Assembly (NCBI GenBank): GCA_017417025.1
Contig: JAFPZY010000006.1
Coordinates: forward strand, 1 to 57,370
DNA: 57,370 nucleotides
Reading direction: 5' to 3'
DNA from: Paludibacteraceae bacterium
Lineage (GTDB): Bacteria; Bacteroidota; Bacteroidia; Bacteroidales; Paludibacteraceae
Shown here piece by piece: positions 16,483 through 25,860 of the stretch (position 1 is the first letter of the stretch; every line of letters begins with the position of its first letter). The translations under genes and the position numbers were made by a program. The notes under the pieces were generated by a model that made no database searches, was not told where the DNA came from, and worked only from the letters and a program-made list of their open reading frames with translations.

Positions 16483-17816
16483 AAACATTCAGAATAGGCG
16501 GCGTACACCCGCATGACAACAAAATCTACAGCGCGCACCAGCCGATTCGCGAATGCGCATTGCCAGAGAAGGCCATTATTCCCCTTGTGCAGCACATAGG
16601 TGCTCCGGCACAGCCTGTTGTGGAGAAAGGCCAGAAAGTGAAAGTGGGCGAACTGATAGCCAAAGCCGGCGGTTTTGTGAGTGCCAACATCCACTCTCCG
16701 GTGAGCGGCACAGTGACCAAGATAGACAGCACCACTGATGCTTGGGGCATGAAGATGCCTGCTATTTTCATAGACGTAGAGGGCGACGAGTGGGTTGAGA
16801 CCATTGACCGCTCGACGGACGTGATACGCGAGTGCACACTGGAGCCGAAAGAGATAATAGACCGCATAACGGAGGCCGGCATAGTGGGTCTGGGCGGAGC
16901 CTGCTTCCCCACACACGTGAAGCTGCTTCCTCCTCCAGGCAAGAAGGCCGAAGTGCTGATAGTGAACGGAGTAGAGTGCGAGCCATACCTGACCTGCGAC
17001 CACCAGCTGATGCTGGAGCACGGTGAGGAGATAATGACCGGCATACAGATACTTATGCGGGCGTTGGGAATCCAGAAGGCCGTGATAGGCATAGAGAAGA
17101 ACAAGCCCGATGCTATAGCCCGCATGCAGGAACTGGCATCGCGGACTCTTGGCGTGAAAGTGCAGCCGCTGAAACTCAAATACCCGCAGGGCGGTGAGAA
17201 ACAGCTGATAGACGCATGTATCCGCCGTCAGGTGCCGAGCGGCGCTCTGCCTATAGAGGTTGGTGCAGTGGTGGACAACGTGGCTACCATTTATGCCGTG
17301 TATGAGGCAGTGCAGAAGCACAAACCCCTGATAAGCCGTGTGATGACAGTGACGGGCAAGAGTCTTGAGCGCCCCGGAAACTACAGTGTGCGTTTCGGCA
17401 CCCCGCTGACACAGGTTGTGGCGGAAGCCGGCGGCGTACCTGAGGACACAGGCAAGATAATAGGCGGCGGCCCGATGATGGGACGCGCAATGAACAACAT
17501 CGACATGCCTGCCAACAAGCGCGTGAGCGGTCTGCTCTTCCTGCCCGAGGCCGAAAGCCGCCGCACGGAGCCTGAGAACTGCATCCGCTGCGGCAAGTGC
17601 GTGAGTGCCTGCCCGATGGGACTTGAGCCGTATCTGCTCAGCAAACAGGCAGAGATGCAGATGTGGGACGAGATGGAGAAGCACGATGTAATGGACTGCA
17701 TAGACTGCGGCTGCTGTCTCTTCACCTGCCCGAGCCACCGTCCGCTGCTGGACTACATACGCATGGGCAAAGCCACCGTGGGAGGCATCATCCGCGCCCG
17801 CGCACAAAAGAAATAA
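16479..17816 (+). CDS. rnfC: Rnf complex subunit C
   Basis: RnfC is the peripheral NAD(H)-binding subunit of the Rnf ion pump. The 445-residue protein has the N-terminal barrel-sandwich ('[20 protein letters not shown]'), the FMN/NADH region '[16 protein letters not shown]' and '[15 protein letters not shown]', an SLBB-type section, and two 4Fe-4S motifs '[12 protein letters not shown]' and '[12 protein letters not shown]' near the end. It lacks the long Ala/Lys-rich C-terminal extension of enterobacterial RnfC. Its start overlaps rnfB by 4 bases. Confidence 0.96.
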   Translation: MKTFRIGGVHPHDNKIYSAHQPIRECALPEKAIIPLVQHIGAPAQPVVEKGQKVKVGELIAKAGGFVSANIHSPVSGTVTKIDSTTDAWGMKMPAIFIDVEGDEWVETIDRSTDVIRECTLEPKEIIDRITEAGIVGLGGACFPTHVKLLPPPGKKAEVLIVNGVECEPYLTCDHQLMLEHGEEIMTGIQILMRALGIQKAVIGIEKNKPDAIARMQELASRTLGVKVQPLKLKYPQGGEKQLIDACIRRQVPSGALPIEVGAVVDNVATIYAVYEAVQKHKPLISRVMTVTGKSLERPGNYSVRFGTPLTQVVAEAGGVPEDTGKIIGGGPMMGRAMNNIDMPANKRVSGLLFLPEAESRRTEPENCIRCGKCVSACPMGLEPYLLSKQAEMQMWDEMEKHDVMDCIDCGCCLFTCPSHRPLLDYIRMGKATVGGIIRARAQKK

Positions 17817-17848
17817 CGTAAAGAACAGGACCTTGTAAAGACAACAAT

Positions 17849-18868
17849 ATGAAACCATTGATTGTAGCTCCGGCTCCGCACGTCCACAGCGGCGACAGCG
17901 TCCGGAAAAACATGCTCCTTGTGATAGCCGCGCTGATACCCGCATACGCGGTCAGCGTAGTGTCTTTCGGCTGGGGGGCGTTGATAACCATGTTGATAAG
18001 CGTGGCAGCCTGTGTGCTGACTGAATGGCTTATTGCCAAATACCTGCTGAAAGAGCAGCCGACTATAGGTGACTGCTCCGCCATACTGACGGGCATGCTG
18101 CTGGCGTTCAACCTGCCGAGCAACCTGCCGTGGTGGCTGATTATAATCGGCGCAGTGGTGGCAATAGGCGTAGGAAAGATGACCTTCGGCGGTCTTGGTC
18201 AGAACCCGTTCAACCCCGCGTTGGTAGGGCGTGTGTTCCTGCTTATCTCTTTCCCCGTGCAGATGACCACATGGCCTCTGCCTCAGGGTTTCAAAGGTTC
18301 ATACGTGGACGCAGAGACCGGTGCAACCCCGTTGTACTACCTGAAGCACCTTGTGAAAGAGCATGACGGAAGCGTTGTAAGCGACCTTGTTCCTCTGAAA
18401 GACGCTCTGTTTGGCTTCATGGGCGGTTCGCTTGGCGAAGTGTGTGCATTGGCACTGCTTGCCGGCGGCATATTCCTTATATGCACGCGCGTGATAACCT
18501 GGCATATACCGGTGAGCATTCTGGCTACAGCGGCGTTGTTTGCAGCCGTGACCGGTTGGTGCGGCGCGTTGCCCGAAGGCATGTGCACAAGCCAGTATGT
18601 GGCATACACTCTGCTCACGGGCGGCATGATGCTCGGTGCATTCTTTATGGCGACCGACTATGTGACCAGCCCGATGACGGCTTGGGGAAAGATTGTATTC
18701 GGTGCGGGCATCGGCTTGATAGTGATGATAATCCGCACATGGGGGGCATACCCCGAGGGCATGTCCTTCGCCATACTGATTATGAACGCCTGCGTGCCTC
18801 TGCTTGACAAGATACGCCCCCAGCGCTTCGGCGAGAAAGTGAAGAAACAACAGCCCGCAACCAAATAA
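17849..18868 (+). CDS. rnfD: Rnf complex subunit D
   Basis: RnfD is a polytopic inner-membrane subunit (NqrB relative) that carries covalent FMN. Of 339 residues most lie in about nine membrane segments. The flavin attachment motif 'TGATPL' is present with Thr160 as the expected linkage site, and 'TDYVTSPMT' and 'GQNPFNPALVGRVF' are typical. It starts 32 bases after rnfC and ends 12 bases before rnfG. Confidence 0.95.
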   Translation: MKPLIVAPAPHVHSGDSVRKNMLLVIAALIPAYAVSVVSFGWGALITMLISVAACVLTEWLIAKYLLKEQPTIGDCSAILTGMLLAFNLPSNLPWWLIIIGAVVAIGVGKMTFGGLGQNPFNPALVGRVFLLISFPVQMTTWPLPQGFKGSYVDAETGATPLYYLKHLVKEHDGSVVSDLVPLKDALFGFMGGSLGEVCALALLAGGIFLICTRVITWHIPVSILATAALFAAVTGWCGALPEGMCTSQYVAYTLLTGGMMLGAFFMATDYVTSPMTAWGKIVFGAGIGLIVMIIRTWGAYPEGMSFAILIMNACVPLLDKIRPQRFGEKVKKQQPATK

Positions 18869-18873
18869 GGAGG
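18867..18873 (+). promoter_or_regulatory. Unusually strong Shine-Dalgarno site before rnfG
   Basis: AAGGAGG lies 7 bases before the rnfG ATG. Such complete sites are rare in this window, where most starts have none. Confidence 0.7.
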
Positions 18874-18880
18874 TCAGACT

Positions 18881-19558
18881 ATGAAACGATTGGAAAGCAA
18901 CTTGACAAACATGGTGCTGTCGCTGACAGTGGTGGCACTTGCAGCAGCGGCTCTTCTTGGCGGTCTGTATGTAGTGACGGCCGAGCCGATAGCCAAGCAG
19001 AAACAGGAGAAACAGCAGGCGGCAATAATTTCGGTGCTGCCGGCAGTGGAAGGGCTGACCATAGGCGAGCCTGAAACACTGGACGGCATGACCCTCTACA
19101 AGGCTTTTGCCGGCGAGACGTGGGAAGGAACAGCAGTGGAAGTGGCGGAGAACGGCTTCGGCGGCACCTTCAAAGTAATGGTAGGTTTTGACAAAGAAGG
19201 CAATGTGGTGAACTACGAAGTGCTTGAGCACCAGGAAACCCCCGGGCTTGGCGACCACATGACAAGCTGGTTCAAGACCGACAAGAACCGTCAGTCGGTG
19301 ATAGGTAAAAGCCCGGAGACGACCAAGTTCGTAGTATCGAAAGACGGCGGCGACGTGGATGCCATAACAGCCGCAACAATATCTTCACGCGCCTTTCTCC
19401 GTGCAGTGGAGAAAGCATACGCCGCATACAAGAGCGGGGAAGTGCAGGCCGTATCAGGAGCCAGCATACTGCAACAGGAAGCACCTGCCGCAGGGAGCGG
19501 GACGGAGGCTGACACAGAAGGCGCAGAACAACAACCTATAAATGACACACAACTATGA
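18881..19558 (+). CDS. rnfG: Rnf complex subunit G
   Basis: RnfG is the periplasmic flavoprotein subunit with one N-terminal anchor (residues 11-33). The FMN-binding domain ends in 'VDAITAATISSRAF', with Thr166 at the covalent flavin position; the common SGAT is ITAAT here, a form seen in Bacteroidota. 'EHQETPGLGD' is also conserved. The C-terminal 40 residues are a variable Ala/Gln tail. The stop overlaps rnfE by ATGA. Confidence 0.94.
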   Translation: MKRLESNLTNMVLSLTVVALAAAALLGGLYVVTAEPIAKQKQEKQQAAIISVLPAVEGLTIGEPETLDGMTLYKAFAGETWEGTAVEVAENGFGGTFKVMVGFDKEGNVVNYEVLEHQETPGLGDHMTSWFKTDKNRQSVIGKSPETTKFVVSKDGGDVDAITAATISSRAFLRAVEKAYAAYKSGEVQAVSGASILQQEAPAAGSGTEADTEGAEQQPINDTQL

Positions 19559-20142
19559 GCAAAGCATTGAATACATTCACCAACGGACTTCTCCGTGAGA
19601 ACCCGACCTTCGGCCTGGTTCTGGGCATGTGTCCCACTCTTGCCACCACCACATCCGCAATCAACGGCATGTCGATGGGGCTTGCCACACTGTTTGTGCT
19701 GGTGTGCTCCAACGTGGTAATCTCTCTGCTGCGCAACCTTATTCCGGACAAGGTGCATATCCCTGCATATATAGTAGTGATAGCGTCGTTTGTGACTATG
19801 GTGCAGCTTCTGATGCAGGCCTATCTGCCCGCTATTTATGAGACTCTCGGTTTGTTTATTCCGCTTATAGTTGTGAACTGCATAGTTCTCGGCCGTGCTG
19901 AGGCCTTCGCAGCGAAGAACAACGCCGGTCTGTCGGCTCTTGACGGTCTGGGCATGGGCTTGGGCTTCACGCTTTCGCTTACTGTGCTTGGCGCAGTTCG
20001 CGAACTGCTCGGTTCAGGCATGTGCTTCAACATGCCAGTTTTCCCCGAGAACTACGGCATGCTGATTTTCGTTCTCGCGCCCGGGGCTTTCATTGCGCTG
20101 GCTTATCTGATGGCGCTGATACAGAAACTGATGAAGAAATAA
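19555..20142 (+). CDS. rnfE: Rnf complex subunit E
   Basis: A 195-residue membrane protein with six predicted helices, homologous to RnfA and NqrD. 'NGLLRENPTFGLVLGMCPTLA' at the N-terminus and 'VVNCIVLGRAEAFA' mid-protein are the two half-repeats that hold the membrane-embedded 2Fe-2S Cys residues (C26 and C109 area) with RnfA. It overlaps rnfG and is followed by rnfA after 21 bases. Confidence 0.94.
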   Translation: MSKALNTFTNGLLRENPTFGLVLGMCPTLATTTSAINGMSMGLATLFVLVCSNVVISLLRNLIPDKVHIPAYIVVIASFVTMVQLLMQAYLPAIYETLGLFIPLIVVNCIVLGRAEAFAAKNNAGLSALDGLGMGLGFTLSLTVLGAVRELLGSGMCFNMPVFPENYGMLIFVLAPGAFIALAYLMALIQKLMKK

Positions 20143-20163
20143 CAGATTAACACTTGACACACT

Positions 20164-20763
20164 ATGGTTTATCTTCTGATTATAATATCCGCGATATTTG
20201 TCAATAATATCGTTTTCAGCCAGTTCCTCGGCATCTGCCCGTTCCTCGGAGTGAGCAAGAAGATTGACACGGCAGCCGGCATGGGTGCCGCAGTGACTTT
20301 TGTGCTGACACTGGCAACAGTGGTGACGTATCTGCTGCAGCACTTTGTGCTTATACCTTTCCATGTAGAGTTTCTGCAGACAATACTGTTCATCCTCGTC
20401 ATAGCGGCACTTGTGCAGATGATTGAGATAGTGCTGAAGAAAATCAGTCCGAGCCTTTATCAGGCCCTCGGCGTGTTCCTTCCTCTGATAACCACCAACT
20501 GCTGCATTCTGGGTGTGGCTATACTGGTAGGCGACGGAACATGGGCAGGGAAAGTACCTGGTGCAGAAGCCAACCTGCTTCAGGGCACGATATACGCCTT
20601 TGCCACAGCAGTGGGTTTTGCAGTTGCTCTGATTCTGTTTGCGGGCATACGCGAACAGTTGGCTATGAACAAAATACCCAAAGCGATGCAGGGTACGCCT
20701 ATAGCACTGCTTACCGCCGGACTGCTTGCCATGGCTTTCATGGGCTTCAGCGGCGTGGTATAA
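20164..20763 (+). CDS. rnfA: Rnf complex subunit A
   Basis: RnfA pairs with RnfE to form the core of the ion channel. The 199-residue protein has six membrane helices; 'NNIVFSQFLGICPFLGVSKK' and 'LITTNCCILGVAIL' provide the conserved Cys positions for the shared cluster. Gene order B-C-D-G-E-A is the usual one in Bacteroidota. It is last of the rnf run, 9 bases before the DHH phosphoesterase. Confidence 0.95.
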   Translation: MVYLLIIISAIFVNNIVFSQFLGICPFLGVSKKIDTAAGMGAAVTFVLTLATVVTYLLQHFVLIPFHVEFLQTILFILVIAALVQMIEIVLKKISPSLYQALGVFLPLITTNCCILGVAILVGDGTWAGKVPGAEANLLQGTIYAFATAVGFAVALILFAGIREQLAMNKIPKAMQGTPIALLTAGLLAMAFMGFSGVV

Positions 20764-20772
20764 GACTAAGCA

Positions 20773-21834
20773 ATGATAAGCAACTTGATTGACAACGAAT
20801 CGGTTACGGCAGCGGGCAGGTTCTTGAGAGGCTGCTCGCAAGCCGTGATTGTGACCCACATGTCGCCCGACGGCGATGCAATGGGGTCAGCACTTGCCGT
20901 GAGGCACTACCTTGAGCAGCTCGGCAAGAAGGCCGTTGTGGTCATTCCTAACAACTATCCCGCTTTTCTTGCATGGATGCCGGGCGCACAGGAAGTGCTC
21001 AACTACGAGCAGAACAAGGATGCTGCCAACGAGGCGATGGAGAAAGCCGACCTTGTGGTCTGCACCGACTTCAACACGCCGAAGCGGATAGGTATTCTCG
21101 GCGAGAAGTTGCTGTCGCTAAGGTGCTGCAAGGTGATGATAGACCACCACCTCTATCCGGACAAGTTTGCGGACACCATAATATCTTTTCCGAGCATGCC
21201 TTCGTCGTGCGAACTGGTTTACAGACTTATATGGCAGCTGCACGAGGGGAAGATGCCGGACTTGCCTGTCGAGTTCCACACATGCATCTACACGGGCATG
21301 ATGACCGACACGGGCAACTTCTCCTTCAACTCCAACTATCCGGAGATGTATGAGATAGTGGGGAACCTTGTGCGCGCAGGAGTGGACAAGGATGCTGTTT
21401 ACAACAGCGTTTTCAACTCCTACAAGGCGGACCGTATGCGTCTGCTCGGCTATTGTCTTTACCGGAAAATGGAGATTTTCCCCGAGCATCATGCGGCTTT
21501 CTTCTGCCTGAACCGCAAAGAGCTGTACAAGTTCAATTTCTCGGGAGGCGATGCAGAGGGGCTTGTCAATCTGCCGTTGCAGATAAAGGGCGTTCATTAC
21601 TCCTGTTTTATGCGCGAGGACAAGGTGTATGAGTCGGAGCAGCATCTTGCCAACGGCAGCAAGACAAAGATAAAGATATCGATGCGCAGCCAGGGGGACC
21701 ACCCTGTGAACACCTTCTGCGCCGACATCTTCCACGGAGGCGGGCACAAGAACGCTTCAGGCGGCGAGTACTACGGCCCGCTGGAAGAAGCGGTGAACCT
21801 CTTCATGCAGAACTACAAGAAGTATTTCAACTAA
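20773..21834 (+). CDS. DHH/DHHA1 phosphoesterase, NrnA-like
   Basis: A 353-residue cytoplasmic enzyme with the DHH-family metal motifs: 'VTHMSPDGDAMGS' (residues 27-39), 'VVCTDFNTP', 'MIDHHLYPD' with D124-H125-H126, and the DHHA1 domain ending 'GGGHKNASGG'. NrnA-type members degrade short oligoribonucleotides, pAp or cyclic-dinucleotide breakdown products; the exact substrate is open. It starts 9 bases after rnfA, so it is likely co-transcribed with the rnf genes, and a terminator follows it. Confidence 0.9.
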   Translation: MISNLIDNESVTAAGRFLRGCSQAVIVTHMSPDGDAMGSALAVRHYLEQLGKKAVVVIPNNYPAFLAWMPGAQEVLNYEQNKDAANEAMEKADLVVCTDFNTPKRIGILGEKLLSLRCCKVMIDHHLYPDKFADTIISFPSMPSSCELVYRLIWQLHEGKMPDLPVEFHTCIYTGMMTDTGNFSFNSNYPEMYEIVGNLVRAGVDKDAVYNSVFNSYKADRMRLLGYCLYRKMEIFPEHHAAFFCLNRKELYKFNFSGGDAEGLVNLPLQIKGVHYSCFMREDKVYESEQHLANGSKTKIKISMRSQGDHPVNTFCADIFHGGGHKNASGGEYYGPLEEAVNLFMQNYKKYFN

Positions 21835-21893
21835 CTTCCACTGCATAGTCTGCAGGCTATCGGACTTTTCAACCTTACACTTTTGCTTGGTAT

Positions 21894-21931
21894 AAAAAAT
21901 GCGGAGTATTGATATATTCCGCATCTTTTTT
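21894..21931. terminator. Bidirectional terminator between convergent genes
   Basis: A hairpin with GCGGA/TCCGC core and A/T-rich outer arms (about 21894-21906 with 21918-21931) sits between the DHH gene and the convergent outer-membrane protein gene. Confidence 0.75.
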
Positions 21932-21932
21932 A

Positions 21933-24458
21933 CTATTTTCCTGCGCTGATGCCGTCTCCGCCGCCGAGGCGGTTGAGTTCGTCCATATTACCAACTTTGC
22001 GGTTCTTATGCTGCTGGTGCCGGCCGAACATCCATGTGGCAGAGAGCATGACACGTTGCTGGCGGAAGGTGTTCTGTGCCCACGAGGCATAGCCATCGGG
22101 TTGGCCGAGGTCGTCGCTGCGGAAGCGCATTGAGCGCAGCAGGTCCTGCACGTTGAGGTTGAAGACAAGCCCTTTCTTCATCCACATTTTGCGCATGCCG
22201 AAAGACAGGTAGCAGGTGCTCTGCTGGCGGTCGTATCCTGTGGTCATCGGGGAGGACCAGTTGCCGTCCAGAGTAAGCGTCCAGTCCTTCGGCAGATAGG
22301 CAGAGAGCGTGCCACCGATATAGCCATAGTGGCTGCGGTTGTTGTATAAGGGGGCCTCTCCTCCGCCTTCTTCCAGTGGGAGGGTGACGGTTTCATAGGA
22401 GCGGTTGATATGGTGATACCAACCGGCATTGACGGTTAGTGCCAAGTAGGCACCGACTACTTTACGATTAGGACATTTGCCATTTACCATTTGGTTTTCG
22501 TCGCATTCTCCGTATTTGGGGACGAGTGGCAGTTCGGTGAGGGAGATGTTTCCTCCATGCGTGGTACAAGTACCGAAATTGACCCATTTCATCTGCGCAG
22601 TGCCATCGGGAAAGACAAAGATGCGCTGGTTGAACATATCCTGCGTGTGTGCGAAGTTGAAGGTGAGGTTGAGGTATTGTGTCCACGAGAAGTGCAGTTC
22701 CACATCGTTGTTGAACTCGGGTGTAAGCGCGGTGTTACCGACTTGCGAGGAATAGGCGTCGTAGTTGGTGACGAAAGGATTGAGCATGTAGTAGTCAGGG
22801 CGTTTGATGCGCCGGCTGTAACTCATGCTGACAGCAACCGGCTGTTGCAACCTGCCAACGGGGGATGAGGTGTAGCCCACAAACGCAGTGGGGAAGGGGT
22901 TGAAATAGGATTTCTTTGTCAGAGAGCCGGCGCTCATCCAGTCTCCGCGCGACCAGGTATATTCTCCGCGCATGCCGAGCTTGACAGACCAGTGGTCGCC
23001 GAACTGTTTTCCGGCTGTGATGTACGCGGCAGCCACATGCTCGCGATAGAGGAAGTCGGAGGCGGCTTGCGGCAAGGGGAGGGCATTGAGCAGGGAGTCG
23101 GTGGTCATGTGGTTGTCGGTGGAGGAGAGTGCATACTTGACCCCACATTCCAACATTCCTGTTTGCCAGAACTTGGTCTGGAAATCCATCTTGGCTGAGC
23201 AGATGTCCACTTTCTGTCGGGAGTTGATATCCAAGTCCAAAGTGCGGTCTGTATAAGAGGTTTGCTGGAGGTTAGAGTTTGCTGTTTCGTAGCGGTTATA
23301 ATCCACGTTTACAGTCAGTTCGCGTTCCAGCTGTTCGCTGAAAGTGTGTGTGTAGTTGAGGTTGGCCGTATATTGCGGCATGGCCGTCCGTGTGCGTGTG
23401 GAGGTTGTACTCATCTCTGTCGTGTCGTTTCCTTGAACCGTGTAGCCGATATTGTTTTCGGGCTTGAGGTCCAAGTTGATGCGCATATAGGGGACTTGCA
23501 AGATAAAACCGAGCGTGTTGAGCGAGTCGATATACCAGTCGTTGCCCACTTTGGCCATATAATAGCGGAAATTGCCACTGTAGTCAGAGCGTGAATAGTT
23601 GTGAAGCAAAGGCGTAGTGCGGTTTGTTTCGAGTGTCCGGCTAATGTCGGTATAGACTTGTGTGAGCTGTCCGAAGGTGTAGGTTTTTGCACTGCGGTAG
23701 TTGAGGTTGAGGGAGAGCATATCCATGTTCAGCCAGCGCCTGACATCGGCGAAATACATGCCTCCATAGCCTGCAGAGAGCATGCCGTTAAGGCCTTTTG
23801 ACATATTGCGTTTGGTTTTGATATTGATGATTCCGCCTTGCCCCGAAGCGTCGTATTTGGCAGAGGGATTGGAGATTATCTCTATTTTCTCGATGGTGTT
23901 TCCGTCGGTGCCGTCGAGCATGGCTTTGAGTTGCTGCCCGCTGAGGTAAGAGGGCTTGCCGTCGATGTATATTTCCACGGATTTGCCATTGACAGTGATG
24001 TTGCCGTCCTTGTCGATGCGCACCCCCGGTGAGCGGCGGAGAATATCGTTGCCGTTAGAGCCTGCGGCAAGAGGGGATGCCGAGACATTCACAACCAGTT
24101 TGTCCATGCGGCGCTCGATGAGCGGTTTTTTGGCTTTGACCTCCACTTCCGCCAACTGTCCGGTCTCTTCGTGCAGGACGAAGTCAGGTCCGCCAAAAGC
24201 AGTATGGTAACCTACATACGAAGCCTGGAGAAGGACATCGGTTATACTTCTGCCCTGCAGTTCGACCAGATACCCGCCTTTGTCGTCGGTGATGGCACCC
24301 GTGAGAAGTGTGGAGTCGTGCGTGAGGACAGAGATGGTGACAAAAGGCATTGCGCGGCCTTGCGAGTCAGTGACTGAGCCGTGAATCGTTTCAGCAGAAC
24401 AATGTGCTGTCAGGATAAAAGTGAATAGCACACATAGTATAGCATCCTTTGCTTTCAT
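21933..24458 (-). CDS. TonB-dependent outer-membrane beta-barrel protein
   Basis: The 841-residue protein has a signal peptide (residues 1-22), a carboxypeptidase-regulatory-like beta-sandwich (about 24-110, 'GSVTDSQGRAMPFVTISVL'), a plug domain (120-215, 'LRRSPGVRIDKDGNITVNGKSVEIYIDGKP' region) and a long barrel of the outer-membrane beta-barrel type-3 group. It lacks a classic SusC signature, and no SusD partner is adjacent, so it is probably not a polysaccharide-uptake pair. Residues about 653-664 ('ENQMVNGKCPNR') are encoded by an AT-rich patch that looks like an inserted word repeat. The AraC regulator lies upstream on the same strand. Substrate unknown. Confidence 0.88.
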   Translation of the reverse strand: MKAKDAILCVLFTFILTAHCSAETIHGSVTDSQGRAMPFVTISVLTHDSTLLTGAITDDKGGYLVELQGRSITDVLLQASYVGYHTAFGGPDFVLHEETGQLAEVEVKAKKPLIERRMDKLVVNVSASPLAAGSNGNDILRRSPGVRIDKDGNITVNGKSVEIYIDGKPSYLSGQQLKAMLDGTDGNTIEKIEIISNPSAKYDASGQGGIINIKTKRNMSKGLNGMLSAGYGGMYFADVRRWLNMDMLSLNLNYRSAKTYTFGQLTQVYTDISRTLETNRTTPLLHNYSRSDYSGNFRYYMAKVGNDWYIDSLNTLGFILQVPYMRINLDLKPENNIGYTVQGNDTTEMSTTSTRTRTAMPQYTANLNYTHTFSEQLERELTVNVDYNRYETANSNLQQTSYTDRTLDLDINSRQKVDICSAKMDFQTKFWQTGMLECGVKYALSSTDNHMTTDSLLNALPLPQAASDFLYREHVAAAYITAGKQFGDHWSVKLGMRGEYTWSRGDWMSAGSLTKKSYFNPFPTAFVGYTSSPVGRLQQPVAVSMSYSRRIKRPDYYMLNPFVTNYDAYSSQVGNTALTPEFNNDVELHFSWTQYLNLTFNFAHTQDMFNQRIFVFPDGTAQMKWVNFGTCTTHGGNISLTELPLVPKYGECDENQMVNGKCPNRKVVGAYLALTVNAGWYHHINRSYETVTLPLEEGGGEAPLYNNRSHYGYIGGTLSAYLPKDWTLTLDGNWSSPMTTGYDRQQSTCYLSFGMRKMWMKKGLVFNLNVQDLLRSMRFRSDDLGQPDGYASWAQNTFRQQRVMLSATWMFGRHQQHKNRKVGNMDELNRLGGGDGISAGK

Positions 24459-24484
24459 GGTTGTTGTGATTTAGAAATCCGGTG

Positions 24485-24492
24485 CAAAGGTA
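24485..24492 (-). promoter_or_regulatory. -7 box of the outer-membrane protein gene
   Basis: TACCTTTG on the minus strand, 27 bases before the ATG. No matching -33 box at the usual distance, which could mean activator dependence. Confidence 0.45.
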
Positions 24493-24540
24493 CAGCCTTT
24501 TGCGGAGGTGAGATATGAAAAAACGGACATTTGCCGTTAG

Positions 24541-25401
24541 CTATGCAAAAAAGACGGAGAAGTCGTCGCTAAGCGGAATGCCCAACATGCGGAACTGCCC
24601 CGGTGAGACACAGCCCATCTGCTGAAACTCGAGTGCGGCATGGCTAAGGTCGTAGTAGCCGTGGCGCAAGACAGTGGCGAGCAGGTCGATAGGCTTGCCT
24701 TTCGCAGCCTGCTGCTGCATGTCCTGAAGAGTGCGATGGAAGCGTCTCAGGCGGATAAACTGCTTTGGGGGTATGCCCACATACCGGCGGAAGATGCGTA
24801 GGAACTGCCTCTCGCCCAGGCATGCCGCATCGGCCATCTTAGCGGCGGAGAGGGCTCCTTCGGCCCTGTCGCAGGCGGCAATGGCATGCCGGATGCAGGT
24901 GTAGTGAGGGGCCTCTTTCTCGGGCAGGCGGCTCAGGAAGAAGTTGTCCAGCAATGGGGCTGTGTCTTCGTGGCGCGAGGTTGATTTGAAGATTCGGTCG
25001 CAAGTTTCCAGTCCGCGGCCGGCGCAGTCGCTGACCGTCAGGACCTGTTCCGCCAACTGCTGCAGATTGATGCCTAAGAGCGCGTGCATTCCTCCCGGCC
25101 GGAAGTCCATCATCATCCCCTCGAACCAGCCGCTGACAGTGGTGAGGGCGAGTGTGGTCCGGTTGGGACCGAGGAGCATCATTTCGGCGGTTTGTGTGCC
25201 TGCGACTTCTGCGGTGACGTTTTTCAGGAAGATGAACGAGCCGTAGTTGGGCAAGAGCGGCTGCACGTGCTTGCCGTTGATGAAACGTGGGTCGTCCGCT
25301 GGCGGTGGCATGGTGTCGGTGGAGCCTTCCGCGCGGACAAAGACATAGCGGCAGATATATCGGCGCAGTGGTTCGGCAGGGGGAATGATAAGGTGTTGCA
25401 T
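24541..25401 (-). CDS. AraC family transcriptional regulator
   Basis: The 286-residue protein has an N-terminal sensor domain (residues 1-150) of the type seen in small Bacteroidota AraC proteins ('LLPNYGSFIFLKN', 'LLGPNRTTLALTT') and a C-terminal double helix-turn-helix: 'KMADAACLGERQFLRIFRRYVGIPPKQFIRLRRF' and 'ATVLRHGYYDLSHAALEFQQMG'. The protein lies just upstream of and on the same strand as the TonB-type gene, whose promoter lacks a -33 box, so it is a plausible activator of it; that is inference. Confidence 0.88.
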   Translation of the reverse strand: MQHLIIPPAEPLRRYICRYVFVRAEGSTDTMPPPADDPRFINGKHVQPLLPNYGSFIFLKNVTAEVAGTQTAEMMLLGPNRTTLALTTVSGWFEGMMMDFRPGGMHALLGINLQQLAEQVLTVSDCAGRGLETCDRIFKSTSRHEDTAPLLDNFFLSRLPEKEAPHYTCIRHAIAACDRAEGALSAAKMADAACLGERQFLRIFRRYVGIPPKQFIRLRRFHRTLQDMQQQAAKGKPIDLLATVLRHGYYDLSHAALEFQQMGCVSPGQFRMLGIPLSDDFSVFFA

Positions 25402-25860
25402 TTTTTTCCTGAGGTTGGGGGTTGGTGTGTTGCCGGTGTGCTATTAGTGTGCTGCCGGTTGGCGGTTGGATGGGGCTATACTGGCTGTCGGATGGGGCGA
25501 GAGCAGCAAGAGACAAGCGCCCGATAGTGTCCCGTTAGTGTCTCGTCAGTCTGTTTTGCGTTATATGGGAGCGTGGCTTACCGGTTTTTCTTTTTAAGGA
25601 AATAGTAGGTTGCTGCGTATTTGCCAGACAGTTGTTTTTTGACTCTATTTTTGAAAATTCTTTGCAAAAATCATCAATAATACAGAAAATTCCCGTAATT
25701 TTGCACTCGTTTTCGACTTGCATAGTGTTGGATTTTTTAGAGTTAATCTTGTTTTCTTTTCAACTACAAAGATACTCAAAAAAATGCACCTGTGCAAGTT
25801 TTTTCTATATTATTTTACTGTATTTCACCATGTTGCTTATATCGAACTCACGTTATTCTA
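25402..25860. other. Intergenic region, nothing recognised as a gene
   Basis: The first 130 bases are GT-rich and contain imperfect repeats around GTGTGCTGCCGG. An isolated TAATTTTG (25696-25703, plus strand) has no -33 partner and no gene after it. The rest is A+T-rich. Confidence 0.5.

Noticed and set aside
16398-17945. 515-codon frame antisense to rnfC
   Set aside because: Exact antisense of a clear rnfC gene; composition is typical of a mirror frame in a biased gene.
21933-24458. SusC-type polysaccharide receptor
   Set aside because: No SusD gene is adjacent, and the barrel resembles the outer-membrane beta-barrel type-3 group.
25696-25703. Promoter in the 25.4-25.9 kb gap
   Set aside because: TAATTTTG has no -33 partner at about 20 bp and no gene follows on that strand.
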